Origin: Ruegeria arenilitoris
GTDB taxonomy: Bacteria > Pseudomonadota > Alphaproteobacteria > Rhodobacterales > Rhodobacteraceae
NCBI RefSeq assembly: GCF_013031355.1
Contig: NZ_WPZO01000001.1
Location: forward strand, 124,001 to 188,000
DNA: 64,000 nucleotides
Direction: 5' to 3'
In this document: in pieces, positions 51,899 to 60,486 of the stretch
Position numbering within the stretch: position 1 is the stretch's first letter
How the letters are laid out: each line of letters starts with the position of its first letter
Translations under genes and position numbers: made by a program
Notes under the pieces: model-generated
Told to the model about the DNA's origin: nothing
The model's database searches: none
The model's input: the letters and a program-made list of their open reading frames with translations, nothing else

Positions 51899-52594
51899 TT
51901 GAAGAAAATCGCTTTTCTGGCCGCGATGATGGCCGTGACAGCCGCAGGCATTGCCCATGCGGAAGAACGTCGCATCACGGTGGATGCAGCCGGTACCGTT
52001 CAGGCCGCGCCTGACATGGCGACCATCACTCTGGGTGTAACAAACGAAGACCCCGAGGCGTCGAATGCAATGCAGGCGACCTCTGATGCAGTTGCGCAGA
52101 TTCTGAAGCGGCTGGAAGACATGGGCATCGAATCCCGCGATGTACAGACCCGCGACCTGTCGCTGTCGCCGGTCTGGTCCGGGCGCAATAGCCCCAATGG
52201 CGAACGCCCCGAGATTTCGGGGTTTGTTGCGTCCAACAATGTTCAGGTGCGTGTGCGTGATTTGACCAAGCTGGGAACAATCATGGATGCGGTCATTCAG
52301 GATGGTGCCAATGATTTTGGCGGGCTGAGCTTTGGCGTGCAAGATCCCGCGCCACTGCAGGCAGAGGCGCGGGCCAAGGCCGTGGCCGAGGCCACCGCAA
52401 AAGCCGAGCAACTGGCGCAAGCGGCCAACGTGAATCTGGGGCAGGTTCAGACGATCAGCGAACAGGCTGGCGGCATTCGTCCCGCGCCTCAGATGCGCGC
52501 GATGAGCATGGCCGAAGCGGGCGGCGTTCCGGTGGCGGGGGGCGAGATCTCAGTCTCGGTCAACGTGTCTATGGAATTCGGGATTGCCGACTGA
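51899..52594 (+). CDS. Exported SIMPL-domain (DUF541) protein
   Basis: A 231-residue protein. Translation most likely begins at a TTG at 51899-51901 (GGAGGGAAG ends seven bases before it), giving a signal peptide with KKIAFLAAMMAVTAAGIAHAEE; a frame from 51842 would add 19 unlike residues. The SIMPL domain (VDAAGTVQAAPDMATITLGV, later SGFVASNNVQVRVRDLTKLG) follows. Such periplasmic or surface proteins relate to oxidative-stress defence, but the function is unproven. Its last 45 bases overlap the convergent GNAT gene. Confidence 0.8.
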   Translation: MKKIAFLAAMMAVTAAGIAHAEERRITVDAAGTVQAAPDMATITLGVTNEDPEASNAMQATSDAVAQILKRLEDMGIESRDVQTRDLSLSPVWSGRNSPNGERPEISGFVASNNVQVRVRDLTKLGTIMDAVIQDGANDFGGLSFGVQDPAPLQAEARAKAVAEATAKAEQLAQAANVNLGQVQTISEQAGGIRPAPQMRAMSMAEAGGVPVAGGEISVSVNVSMEFGIAD

Positions 52595-53308
52595 TCCAGA
52601 GTCTTTGGCGCGGGCCTGCAGTGATTGCCGCTGCTGGCCCGTCTGGTCGAAATTGTCCGGCGACAGCCAGGCCTCGAACGCGCTCTTGATGCGTGGCCAT
52701 TCGCTGTCGAGGATCGAATACCACGCCGTATCCCGGTTGCGGCCTTTATAGTGGGTTGCCTGCCGGAAAATACCTTCGAAGGTAAAGCCCAACCGTTCTG
52801 CCGCTTGGCAGGACGCGGCATTCAGCGCGTCGCATTTCCATTCGTACCGGCGATAGCCCAACTCGTCGAAGACGCGACGCATCATTAGGTACATGGTCTC
52901 GGTCGATGTCGGGCTGCGCTGCAACAGGGGTGAGAAGTGGATGTGCCCCACTTCGATCGCACCCGCTGCAGGTTCAATCCGCAGGAATGAGGCCATGCCC
53001 ACCGGTGTCTCGTTTTCATCGAGTACCGTGTGGAACATCGGATCGGCATCCATGCAGGTCGCGCGTGTCCATTCCACAAAATCGTGTTCCGACTCGAACG
53101 GTCCATAGGGCAGGTAGGTCCAGTTGCGACCGTCTGTATCGTTGGCAAACGCCCGGTATAGCCCGGGCGCGTGCCGATTCACGTCCAGCGGTACGACAGA
53201 ACAATACTGGCCATCCATCGGCGTATAGGGCGGCGTCGGTCGCGGGAAGTCGCCCGAAACCGGTTGGCCGATGGGTTGGCCCAGATCATTGGTGTCGTGC
53301 CCGCTCAT
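52550..53308 (-). CDS. GNAT-family acetyltransferase (RimJ/RimL-like)
   Basis: A 252-residue GNAT protein. The N-terminal RWNTYLPYGPFESEHDF-like region (NWTYLPYGPF) and the acetyl-CoA strand-loop (AAERLGFTFEGIFRQA) match RimJ-type N-acetyltransferases. The exact acetyl acceptor is unknown. It overlaps the SIMPL gene by 45 bases in convergent orientation and its ATG (53306-53308) is three bases after the O-acetylhomoserine sulfhydrylase stop. It probably shares a transcript with metY. Confidence 0.85.
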   Translation of the reverse strand: MSGHDTNDLGQPIGQPVSGDFPRPTPPYTPMDGQYCSVVPLDVNRHAPGLYRAFANDTDGRNWTYLPYGPFESEHDFVEWTRATCMDADPMFHTVLDENETPVGMASFLRIEPAAGAIEVGHIHFSPLLQRSPTSTETMYLMMRRVFDELGYRRYEWKCDALNAASCQAAERLGFTFEGIFRQATHYKGRNRDTAWYSILDSEWPRIKSAFEAWLSPDNFDQTGQQRQSLQARAKDSGSVGNPEFHRHVDRD

Positions 53309-53311
53309 CCG

Positions 53312-54604
53312 TCAGGCCGAAGCTTTGGCCAGCGCCTGATCCAGATCAGCGATAAGGTCGTCGGCGTCTTCGATGCCGATGGACACACGCACCACGTTCG
53401 GGCCAGCGCCTGCAGCCTCTTGCTGTTCCGGCGTCAGCTGGCGGTGGGTGGTCGAGGCCGAGTGGATGATCAGCGACCGCGCATCGCCCAGGTTGGCGAC
53501 GTGGCTGAAAATCTCAAGCGAGTTCACCAGCTTGACGCAGGCGTCATAGCCGCCCTTGACCGCAAAGGTGAACAGGGCGCCAGCACCTTTCTTGTACTGC
53601 GCCTGAACCCGGTCGTGATAGGGCGAAGAGGGCAGACCGGCATAGGTCACGTAATCCACGCGGTCGTCGGCCTCGAGCCAGGCGGCGATCTTCTGGGCGT
53701 TTTCGACGTGACGCTCCATCCGCAGCGAAAGAGTCTCGATGCCCAGCAGCGTATAATGGGCTGCTTGCGGGTTCATGGTCATGCCCAGATCGCGCAGGCC
53801 GATGGCGATGCCGTGGAAGGTAAAGGCCAGCGGGCCGAACGTCTCGTGGAACTTCAGTCCGTGATAGGCCGCTTCCGGCTCGCTGAGCGAGGGGAACTTG
53901 TCATTCGCCGACCAGTCGAACTTGCCCGAATCCACGATGCAGCCGCCGGTGACGGTGCCGTTGCCGGTCAGGTACTTGGTGGTCGAATGTACCACCAGAG
54001 TGGCACCTTGTTCGATCGGGCGACACAGGTACGGCGTGGCCGAGGTGTTGTCGACGATCAGCGGAATGCCCGCGGCATCCGCCACATCCGCCAGCGCGCG
54101 GATATCGGTTACATAGCCGCCGGGGTTGGCGATGGATTCGCAGAACACCGCGCGGGTGTTTTCGTCGATGACGTCTTTCACGGCGTCTAGATCGTCGGTG
54201 TCCACAAACTTGGCCGACCAGCCAAAGCGTTTGATGGTCTGGCTGAACTGTGTGACCGTGCCGCCGTACAGGCGGGTCGAGGCCACCACGTTGCAGCCCG
54301 GTCCCATCAGCGGGAACAGCGCCATGATTTGTGCCGCGTGACCCGAGGAGCAGCAAACTGCACCAACGCCGCCCTCAAGCGTGGCGATACGTTCCTGCAG
54401 AACAGCCACGGTCGGGTTGGTCAGGCGGGAATAGATGAAGCCAACCTCTTGCAGGTTGAACAGGGCCGCGGCGTGATCGGCATCGCGGAACACGTAAGCC
54501 GTGGTTTGGTAAATCGGCGTCTGGCGCGCACCTGTAGCGGGATCGGGCCGTGCGCCGGCGTGAATCTGCAATGTGTCGAAACCGTAAGTCGGGCCGTCAG
54601 ACAT
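53312..54604 (-). CDS. metY: O-acetylhomoserine sulfhydrylase
   Basis: A 430-residue PLP enzyme that makes homocysteine from O-acetylhomoserine and sulfide. The PLP lysine is in VVHSTTKYLTGNGTVTGG. The start region QIHAGARPDPATGARQTPIYQTTAYVF (in parts) and GYVTDIRALADVADAAGIPLIVDNTSATPYLC are typical of the Cys/Met metabolism family, and the long length favours MetY over MetZ/cystathionine synthase. The ATG is at 54602-54604 with GGAG upstream. The GNAT gene follows three bases after. Confidence 0.93.
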   Translation of the reverse strand: MSDGPTYGFDTLQIHAGARPDPATGARQTPIYQTTAYVFRDADHAAALFNLQEVGFIYSRLTNPTVAVLQERIATLEGGVGAVCCSSGHAAQIMALFPLMGPGCNVVASTRLYGGTVTQFSQTIKRFGWSAKFVDTDDLDAVKDVIDENTRAVFCESIANPGGYVTDIRALADVADAAGIPLIVDNTSATPYLCRPIEQGATLVVHSTTKYLTGNGTVTGGCIVDSGKFDWSANDKFPSLSEPEAAYHGLKFHETFGPLAFTFHGIAIGLRDLGMTMNPQAAHYTLLGIETLSLRMERHVENAQKIAAWLEADDRVDYVTYAGLPSSPYHDRVQAQYKKGAGALFTFAVKGGYDACVKLVNSLEIFSHVANLGDARSLIIHSASTTHRQLTPEQQEAAGAGPNVVRVSIGIEDADDLIADLDQALAKASA

Positions 54605-54676
54605 CGTCGAAATCTCCTGTTGGAATGTGTGTTGCTGAATCTCTAGGCGATCCGGCGCGCGCGCACAACAATCCTG

Positions 54677-55672
54677 TCAGCGCATCCACAGGCCGTTGTT
54701 GCGGATCGTGTTACGAATGGCCTGCTCGCGCTGGGGCAGCTTTTCACGGTCGAACAGATCGCGGATTTTGTGGCCCTTGCGTTGCAGAACCAGCTTCTTG
54801 ATTGGCTCATACCCTTTGAGCACCTTCTTGACCCGGTTCGGGGCTGCAACGGTTTCCAGTACCTCGATCACCTGGTCGCTTTCACGTGCATAGAGCAGTG
54901 GGAACAGGCGATAGTGGCAGCTAACCGACCCGTCCAGCAAGCCTGGGGGCAGGACATCACGGCCGCCGCCAAACGAATGGATGACCAGCGGAAGAGCAGC
55001 CTGATCCAGCCAGGGGTCAAGGTTTTGCCCAGCCAGTTCTGGGATTTCCTCATCCCGGATCGTGCGGGCATAGTCCAGAAACCGCTCTCCGAACTTGTGC
55101 GGGCAGGAATAGAAGAAATACCCGGCGTTGAAATATAGATAACGTCGCCAGTAATCCATCGGCTGGCTGGTATCCTGAGAGCTTTCGAAATCCAGCCCAA
55201 AGCGGCGGTACAATGCGTTCCAGATGCCATCAAAGCCGGGGCCATAGAGCGTTGGTTTGGGCCATGTGCCCTCGACCTTTTGCGAGGCTCCGGGACGGTC
55301 GAACTCAAACGGCACCGAGGTCACGTCGCCGGTGATCAGCGTGTCGCTGTCGAAGAAGACGAAAGGCTCGCCTTCGGGCAGCGCCAGCAAGGACTCGATC
55401 TTGTTGCCATAGGGATAGCTGTCGCCGAAGACGTGTGTGTCGAAAGGCAGTATCTCGACATCCAATTGTCGCAGGGCTTTCAGTACGTCCTCGTTCCGGA
55501 TGCTCGGGTCCTGACGCCAGCGCGGCCCAGGCTGTGGCACCGCCACAAACAACCGCCCTGTGAAGTTCGGTGAGCTGTGCCGCAGAGAGGCCGCGAACAG
55601 CAGGGCTTCGTATTGCAGCCGGTTGTTTTGCCCGATGATGACGATGTTGAACTTCGAAGGACTGGCCTGCAT
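54677..55672 (-). CDS. GT8-like glycosyltransferase
   Basis: A 331-residue protein. VIIGQNNRLQYEALLFAASLRHSSP starts like a GT-A transferase, and EPFVFFDSDTLITGDV has the DxD motif for metal/nucleotide sugar. HSFGGGRDVLPPGLLDG and YRLFPLLYARESD are in the acceptor half. The start at 55670-55672 (MQASPSKFN) leaves 311 bases to preT. It lies 72 bases upstream of metY on the same strand. There is no polysaccharide operon beside it, so its acceptor is unknown. Confidence 0.75.
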   Translation of the reverse strand: MQASPSKFNIVIIGQNNRLQYEALLFAASLRHSSPNFTGRLFVAVPQPGPRWRQDPSIRNEDVLKALRQLDVEILPFDTHVFGDSYPYGNKIESLLALPEGEPFVFFDSDTLITGDVTSVPFEFDRPGASQKVEGTWPKPTLYGPGFDGIWNALYRRFGLDFESSQDTSQPMDYWRRYLYFNAGYFFYSCPHKFGERFLDYARTIRDEEIPELAGQNLDPWLDQAALPLVIHSFGGGRDVLPPGLLDGSVSCHYRLFPLLYARESDQVIEVLETVAAPNRVKKVLKGYEPIKKLVLQRKGHKIRDLFDREKLPQREQAIRNTIRNNGLWMR

Positions 55673-55983
55673 CAGGTGACTTTCACGTATCTGGCCGTCG
55701 TTCGGCGCTGCTCGTTGTGTTTGACCTACAGCACGTTGCAAGGCCCGTCAAAACCAGATGCGGGGAATCTTTTGTTTCCATGCAACCAGAGGCCGTATCG
55801 GCACATCCCATGTGTTGCGCGTTTTCAGAATGCAAGAAAAACAGGCGTATTTGCCTGTGAATCCCGGGCAATCCGCCTTGGATTTGCGGTTTTTGACGAT
55901 TTTCTAAATTTTACCAATTGATAAAAAATCAGATTGTGGCAAGCTGAGAGCATAACAAACATATCTACACAGGGAGTAGAGCG
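55673..55983. promoter_or_regulatory. 311-base gap upstream of preT
   Basis: No small gene seen. It becomes AT-rich near 55890-55930 and includes TTGACG at 55893-55898 as a possible -35, and a degenerate RutR-like dyad at 55910-55925 (separate entry). An open frame extends from 55577 to 55921 without family similarity. Confidence 0.6.
55910..55925. promoter_or_regulatory. Degenerate RutR-like box upstream of preT
   Basis: TTTACCA-AT-TGATAAA matches the perfect RutR palindrome at 60422 (TTGACCA-GA-TGGTCAA) in 11 of 14 half-site bases, with the same spacing. It ends 58 bases before the preT ATG and overlaps the likely promoter. Confidence 0.5.
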
Positions 55984-57318
55984 ATGGCACAGGGCCAGAT
56001 TGCCCCCGGCATTGTCTCCGGGCGGCTTTCCAGCGATGAGCTGACCTCGAATTTTACCGATCTGCATCCGCCATTGGCTGCCCATGAGGCCGCTGTGGCG
56101 GCAGACCGGTGCTATTTCTGCTATGACGCGCCATGTGTGACGGCCTGTCCGACGGATATCGATATTCCGTTGTTCATGCGCCAGATTCAGGCCGGACAAC
56201 CGGAGGCCGCGGGCGAGACTATTCTGGCGCAGAATATCTTGGGCGGCATGTGCGCCCGCGTTTGTCCGACCGAGACATTGTGCGAAGAGGCCTGCGTGCG
56301 CGAAACCGCCGAGGGTGCTCCGGTCGAGATCGGCCGCCTGCAACGCTATGCGACGGACAGCGTAATGGCTGCAGGGGGCCACCCGTTCGAGCGTGCCGCG
56401 CCGACAGGCAAAACCGTTGCCGTGATCGGGGCAGGGCCTGCGGGCCTGGCCTGCGCGCATCGTCTGGCGATGTTTGGGCATGACGTGGTGATCCACGAAA
56501 GCAAACCCAAACCGGGTGGTCTGAACGAATACGGCATCGCCGCCTACAAATCGACCAATGACTTTGCGCAGGCCGAGGTGGATTGGCTGCTGAACATCGG
56601 CGGTATCACGATTGAGACCGGTTCGGTGCTGGGCGAGGGCGTCTCGCTGGACGGTCTGGTCGAAAACTACGACGCCGTCTTCCTGTCCATCGGTCTGGCC
56701 GGGGTGAACGCTCTGCGCGCGGACGGGGCTGATAAGGACGGCGTGCGCTTTGCGGTCGATTTCATCTCGGATGTGCGTCAGGCATCCGATCTGGCGGATT
56801 TGCCGGTGGGGCGAAATGTCGTCGTCATCGGTGGCGGTATGACTGCCGTGGACGCGGCGGTGAAATCCAAGCTGCTGGGCGCCGAGCATGTGACCATCGC
56901 ATATCGGCGCGGCCGTGACGCGATGGGCGCCAGTCGGTACGAGCAAGACCTGGCAGCCTCGCATGGTGTTAAAATCATGACCAATGTGCAGCCTGTTGCC
57001 GTACACGGAAACGGGGCGGCGGCCGAGATCGAATTGGAGTATACTACCAGCCACAACGGTCAGCTTTCGGGGACCGGAGAAATGATCCGTCTGCCTGCAG
57101 ATCAGGTCCTCAAGGCGATCGGTCAGAAACTGGAAGGCGCGCCGGAAGGGCTGAAGCTGGACGGCAACAAGATCGCTGTGACCGAGGATGGCCGTACCTC
57201 ACTGGCCGGTGTCTGGGCCGGGGGCGACTGCGCGGCTGGGGGCGAAGACCTGACCGTGACCGCCGTGGCCGAAGGCCGCGATGCCGCGATGGATATCCAC
57301 GCAAGCCTGACTGCGTGA
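55984..57318 (+). CDS. preT: NAD(P)-dependent dihydropyrimidine dehydrogenase, FAD/Fe-S subunit
   Basis: A 444-residue flavoprotein. The N-terminal cysteines (CYFCYDAPCVTACPTDIDIP, then GGMCARVCPTETLCEEAC) bind Fe-S clusters and GAGPAGLACAHRLAMFGHDV holds FAD. A second dinucleotide motif (VVVIGGGMTAVDAAVKSK) binds NAD(P)H. With PreA it reduces uracil and thymine to dihydro forms. It is upstream of preA by 45 bases, so they form one operon, with the start at ATG 55984 behind GGGAGTA. The RutR-like site upstream suggests induction by pyrimidines. Confidence 0.93.
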   Translation: MAQGQIAPGIVSGRLSSDELTSNFTDLHPPLAAHEAAVAADRCYFCYDAPCVTACPTDIDIPLFMRQIQAGQPEAAGETILAQNILGGMCARVCPTETLCEEACVRETAEGAPVEIGRLQRYATDSVMAAGGHPFERAAPTGKTVAVIGAGPAGLACAHRLAMFGHDVVIHESKPKPGGLNEYGIAAYKSTNDFAQAEVDWLLNIGGITIETGSVLGEGVSLDGLVENYDAVFLSIGLAGVNALRADGADKDGVRFAVDFISDVRQASDLADLPVGRNVVVIGGGMTAVDAAVKSKLLGAEHVTIAYRRGRDAMGASRYEQDLAASHGVKIMTNVQPVAVHGNGAAAEIELEYTTSHNGQLSGTGEMIRLPADQVLKAIGQKLEGAPEGLKLDGNKIAVTEDGRTSLAGVWAGGDCAAGGEDLTVTAVAEGRDAAMDIHASLTA

Positions 57319-57363
57319 AACTCAAAGACAAAGATGCTGAATTGCATCAGGGAGGCCGGATAA

Positions 57364-58668
57364 ATGGCTGATTTGAAAACGAACTTTCTGGGTATCGAAA
57401 GCCCGAATCCGTACTGGCTGGCCTCGGCGCCGCCGACTGATAAAGAATACAACGTCCGCCGCGCCTTTGAGGCCGGATGGGGCGGTGTTGTGTGGAAAAC
57501 GCTGGGATCCGAGGGGCCTCCGGTCGTGAACGTGAACGGGCCGCGCTATGGCGCGATCTATGGCGCTGATCGCCGGTTGCTGGGCCTGAACAACATCGAA
57601 CTGATCACCGACCGCCCACTTGAGGTGAACCTTGAGGAGATGGCGCGGGTCAAGGCCGACTATCCGGACCGCGCTCTGATCGCCTCGATCATGGTGCCGT
57701 GCGAGGAGGAGGCGTGGAAAGCCATCCTGCCGCGTGTGGCCGAGACCGGCGCGGACGGGATTGAGCTGAACTTCGGCTGCCCGCACGGGATGAGCGAACG
57801 CGGCATGGGTTCGGCTGTGGGGCAGGTGCCGGAATATATCGAGATGGTCACCCGCTGGTGTAAGAAATACTATGACCGTCCGGTCATCGTGAAGCTGACG
57901 CCGAACATCACCGATATCCGTAAGCCTGCCGAAGCCGCCAAGAACGGCGGTGCAGATGCGGTGTCACTGATCAACACCATCAACTCGATCACCAGCGTCA
58001 ATCTGGACACGTTCAGCCCCGAACCCTCGATCGACGGCAAGGGCAGCCACGGCGGCTATTGCGGTCCGGCGGTGAAGCCGATTGCCCTGTCGATGGTGTC
58101 CGAGATTTCGCGGGCGCAGGCAACGCATGGTTTGCCGATTTCCGGCATCGGCGGCGTGACCACATGGCGCGATGCGGCAGAGTTCATGGCGCTGGGTTGC
58201 GGCACCGTTCAGGTCTGCACCGCTGCCATGACCTATGGGTTCAAGATCATCGACGAACTGACTGCTGGTCTGTCCAAGTGGATGGATGAAAAAGGCTACA
58301 AGGACGTCTCGGAAGTCGTGGGTCTGGCCGTTCCGAACGTCACCGATTGGCAGTATCTGAACCTGAACTACGTGGCCAAGGCCAAGATCGATCAGGACCA
58401 GTGCATCAAATGCGGCCGCTGCTATGCCGCCTGCGAAGACACCAGCCACCAGGCGATCTCGATGTCCGAGGATCGGGTGTTCGAGGTCATGGATGACGAA
58501 TGCGTCGCCTGTAATCTTTGCGTGGATGTTTGTCCGGTGGATGGATGTATCTCGATGGAACCGATGGCGGCTGGAGAGGTCGATCCGCGCACCGGCCTGG
58601 AGGTGCAGCCTGACTATGCCAACTGGACGACGCATCCGAACAATCCCATGGCAAAAGCCGCCGAATAG
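57364..58668 (+). CDS. preA: Dihydropyrimidine dehydrogenase, FMN/Fe-S subunit
   Basis: A 434-residue protein. An FMN-binding TIM barrel of the dihydroorotate dehydrogenase type (VKLTPNITDIRKPAEAAKNGGADAVSLINT in parts) is followed by a C-terminal ferredoxin domain with CIKCGRCYAACEDT and CVACNLCVDVCPVDGC, two 4Fe-4S clusters. It catalyses uracil/thymine reduction with electrons from PreT. GGGAGG lies nine bases before the ATG. It is closed by a terminator at 58691-58717. Confidence 0.95.
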   Translation: MADLKTNFLGIESPNPYWLASAPPTDKEYNVRRAFEAGWGGVVWKTLGSEGPPVVNVNGPRYGAIYGADRRLLGLNNIELITDRPLEVNLEEMARVKADYPDRALIASIMVPCEEEAWKAILPRVAETGADGIELNFGCPHGMSERGMGSAVGQVPEYIEMVTRWCKKYYDRPVIVKLTPNITDIRKPAEAAKNGGADAVSLINTINSITSVNLDTFSPEPSIDGKGSHGGYCGPAVKPIALSMVSEISRAQATHGLPISGIGGVTTWRDAAEFMALGCGTVQVCTAAMTYGFKIIDELTAGLSKWMDEKGYKDVSEVVGLAVPNVTDWQYLNLNYVAKAKIDQDQCIKCGRCYAACEDTSHQAISMSEDRVFEVMDDECVACNLCVDVCPVDGCISMEPMAAGEVDPRTGLEVQPDYANWTTHPNNPMAKAAE

Positions 58669-58690
58669 ATCGGTTGGTGAAAAACAAGAA

Positions 58691-58717
58691 AGGGCTGGCG
58701 GACGCCGGCCCTTTTTT
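58691..58717 (+). terminator. Terminator of the preT-preA operon
   Basis: AGGGCTGGC and GCCGGCCCT form a 9-bp stem with one G-T pair and a GGAC loop, followed by TTTTTT. It lies 22 bases past the preA stop. Confidence 0.9.
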
Positions 58718-58961
58718 GGGCACGCTGCAATCTCTGAACCTAAAAGGAGGCCTTTGCTTAACAAGGCTGAACGATTGCTAACAAGCCTTTAAAAATTTAA
58801 GAAATTTCTTGCGAGCAAACGCTTGTTTCTAACATTGCGGTTGGCCGACAAAAAAAGCTTCAAAATACATTGGTCCAATTCAAAACTGCCAAACCAATGA
58901 AGACCGGTTGCCCTAAGGTTCTGTGCGTCTGACGATTGCCGTTTGCATCACTGTCTGGACC
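58718..58961. other. AT-rich gap between preA and the lipoprotein gene
   Basis: No gene seen in 244 bases. It has two imperfect repeats built on GCTTAACAAGGCT and GCTAACAAGCCT at about 58756-58795, then an A/T-rich stretch (TTAAAAATTTAAGAAATTTC) near 58790-58810. It may be a site of recombination or only low complexity. No terminator for the minus-strand lipoprotein is evident. Confidence 0.4.
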
Positions 58962-59468
58962 TCAGCCTTTACCCTTACCCTTACCCTTACTTTTGCCCTT
59001 GCCTTTACTGTTGCCTTGACCTTTGCCTTTGCTCTTTCCTTTGCTTCCACCTTTACTCTTGCTTTTGCCGTTGCTGGCACTGACCAAGCGTTGGCCGCCT
59101 TGCGATTTCGTTCCCTGATTTTGGTTGACCGCCGTGCCTCCGCTGGCCTGTGCGCTTGCAACCAAGGCTACCAATCTGCTGCTGGCAGCGGGTTCGGATC
59201 TACCGGAGCGAGAGCCTTGCGAAAAACCATCGTTGTCGGCGTCACAATCATTGCGGGACCGCCAGACAAAACTGCGCAATTCCTTTGATAATTCGTCACT
59301 GCCTGTAAGGGCGAACGGGCGAGCGACCACGTACCGCCACACCCCACAGCTGTCATTCACCCTCAATAGTCTGTCGATTTCTTGCAGGTATTCGACTTCG
59401 GAAGGGCCACGGGATGTAACACCGCACGCCGACAAAAAAAGAATAGCAGTTAATAGTAACTGGCGCAT
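58962..59468 (-). CDS. Lipoprotein with lysine-glycine repeat tail
   Basis: A 168-residue predicted lipoprotein. The signal peptide MRQLLLTAILFLSAC ends in the LSAC lipobox with the lipid-carrying cysteine at residue 15. The middle has two cysteines (SCGV; DCDAD). The last 37 residues consist almost only of Lys, Gly and Ser (KGKGKSKGKGKGKG at the end), encoded by short tandem repeats of GGTAAG/GGGTAA/GGCAAA type. The start at ATG 59466-59468 is chosen over one nine bases earlier. It probably anchors in the outer membrane and exposes a strongly basic tail. Function unknown. Confidence 0.72.
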   Translation of the reverse strand: MRQLLLTAILFLSACGVTSRGPSEVEYLQEIDRLLRVNDSCGVWRYVVARPFALTGSDELSKELRSFVWRSRNDCDADNDGFSQGSRSGRSEPAASSRLVALVASAQASGGTAVNQNQGTKSQGGQRLVSASNGKSKSKGGSKGKSKGKGQGNSKGKGKSKGKGKGKG

Positions 59469-59706
59469 ATCGCACATGCCCCCGCATTCACTTTGGAACG
59501 CGCAAGCGAGGCGCGTGCCTCAGCCAAAAATCTGTACGAAATAAGCAATCATTCTATCATTCAAATGCAATCATGACAGAAAAAAACAGGGTACCTTCAC
59601 CAGTGCGAAACCGGATCTAATCGTTTGTATGGGCGAATTCGCTGCAAACCGCCTTTTGATCGCGTGCGGAATATACCCAGCTTAATTGTTGGCAGGCGGC
59701 TCTTGC

Positions 59707-60315
59707 TTAGGGCGACAGCAGCTTACGATACAGCGTGTCGATAAAGGGTTCGGCCCCTTCGAACGGGTCCTCGTCGCCCAGAATCGCGCGGACCTGAACA
59801 TCGAAATCCGCGTAATGCTGGGTCAGCGCCCAGATCGAAAAGATCAGGTGATAGGGGTGAACCTGCGCGATTTTGCCCTCGTCCATCCACTGCTTCAGGA
59901 TCGCGGTTTTTTCATCCACCAGCTGTTTCAGGTCCTGCGACAGCGCGTCGTGAATGCGTGGGGCACCTTGGACCAGTTCGTTGGCGAACAGACGGCTTTC
60001 GCGCGGCAGTTCGCGGCTCATCTGCAGTTTGCGACGGATGTACGAGAGAATTTCCTCCATCGGGTCGCCGGCCTCGTCCAGATCGTGCAGCGGGGCAAGC
60101 CAGACGTCCAGTAGGCCGGACAGCAGGGCAGTGTGAATCGCCTCTTTCGACGGGAAATAATACAGCAGGTTTGGTTTACTCAGCCCGGCTTCGGTTGCGA
60201 TCTGATCAACGGTCGATCCGCGAAATCCGTGTGCCGAGAACACATTCAGGGCAGCGTCCAGAATCGCTGCTCGGTTCTTTTTCTGAATTCTGGTTGGGGC
60301 GCGGTCTTTGGGCAT
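59707..60315 (-). CDS. rutR: RutR-type TetR-family pyrimidine-responsive repressor
   Basis: A 202-residue repressor. Its HTH (IQKKNRAAILDAALNVFSAHGFRGST, then IATEAGLSKPNLLYYFPSKEAI in parts) is nearly identical in pattern to E. coli RutR, and the C-terminal ligand domain has the length and SRLFANELVQGAP helix of the family. RutR binds uracil/thymine and releases its box TTGACCA-NN-TGGTCAA. A perfect copy lies in the gap to the right, before the amidohydrolase gene. The protein most likely represses that operon and probably preT-preA, and lets pyrimidines induce both. Confidence 0.9.
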   Translation of the reverse strand: MPKDRAPTRIQKKNRAAILDAALNVFSAHGFRGSTVDQIATEAGLSKPNLLYYFPSKEAIHTALLSGLLDVWLAPLHDLDEAGDPMEEILSYIRRKLQMSRELPRESRLFANELVQGAPRIHDALSQDLKQLVDEKTAILKQWMDEGKIAQVHPYHLIFSIWALTQHYADFDVQVRAILGDEDPFEGAEPFIDTLYRKLLSP

Positions 60316-60421
60316 GTTCTCAGGCTGACTCTTTTTCCGGCAAGCAGGCGCCGTTTATGCCAAAATTATCGACGGCGTCTCGCAATTTCTTGACTGATGA
60401 CCAACCCGTGATAGCGTGAGT

Positions 60422-60437
60422 TTGACCAGATGGTCAA
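60422..60437. promoter_or_regulatory. Perfect RutR operator
   Basis: TTGACCA-GA-TGGTCAA at 60422-60437 is a perfect 14-base palindrome around two central bases and matches the E. coli RutR box exactly. It lies 106 bases before the rutR start and 49 bases before the amidohydrolase start, just downstream of a -35-like TTGACT (60390-60395) and weak -10 TAGCGT (60412-60417). Confidence 0.9.
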
Positions 60438-60486
60438 ATCAAGACACCAAAAGCGAGCCAAATCGCAAGCAACAGGGAAGAAGAAA

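Noticed and set aside
58976..58998. Telomere-like TTACCC repeats
   Set aside because: They are the coding repeats for the Lys-Gly tail read on the opposite strand, not a chromosome end.
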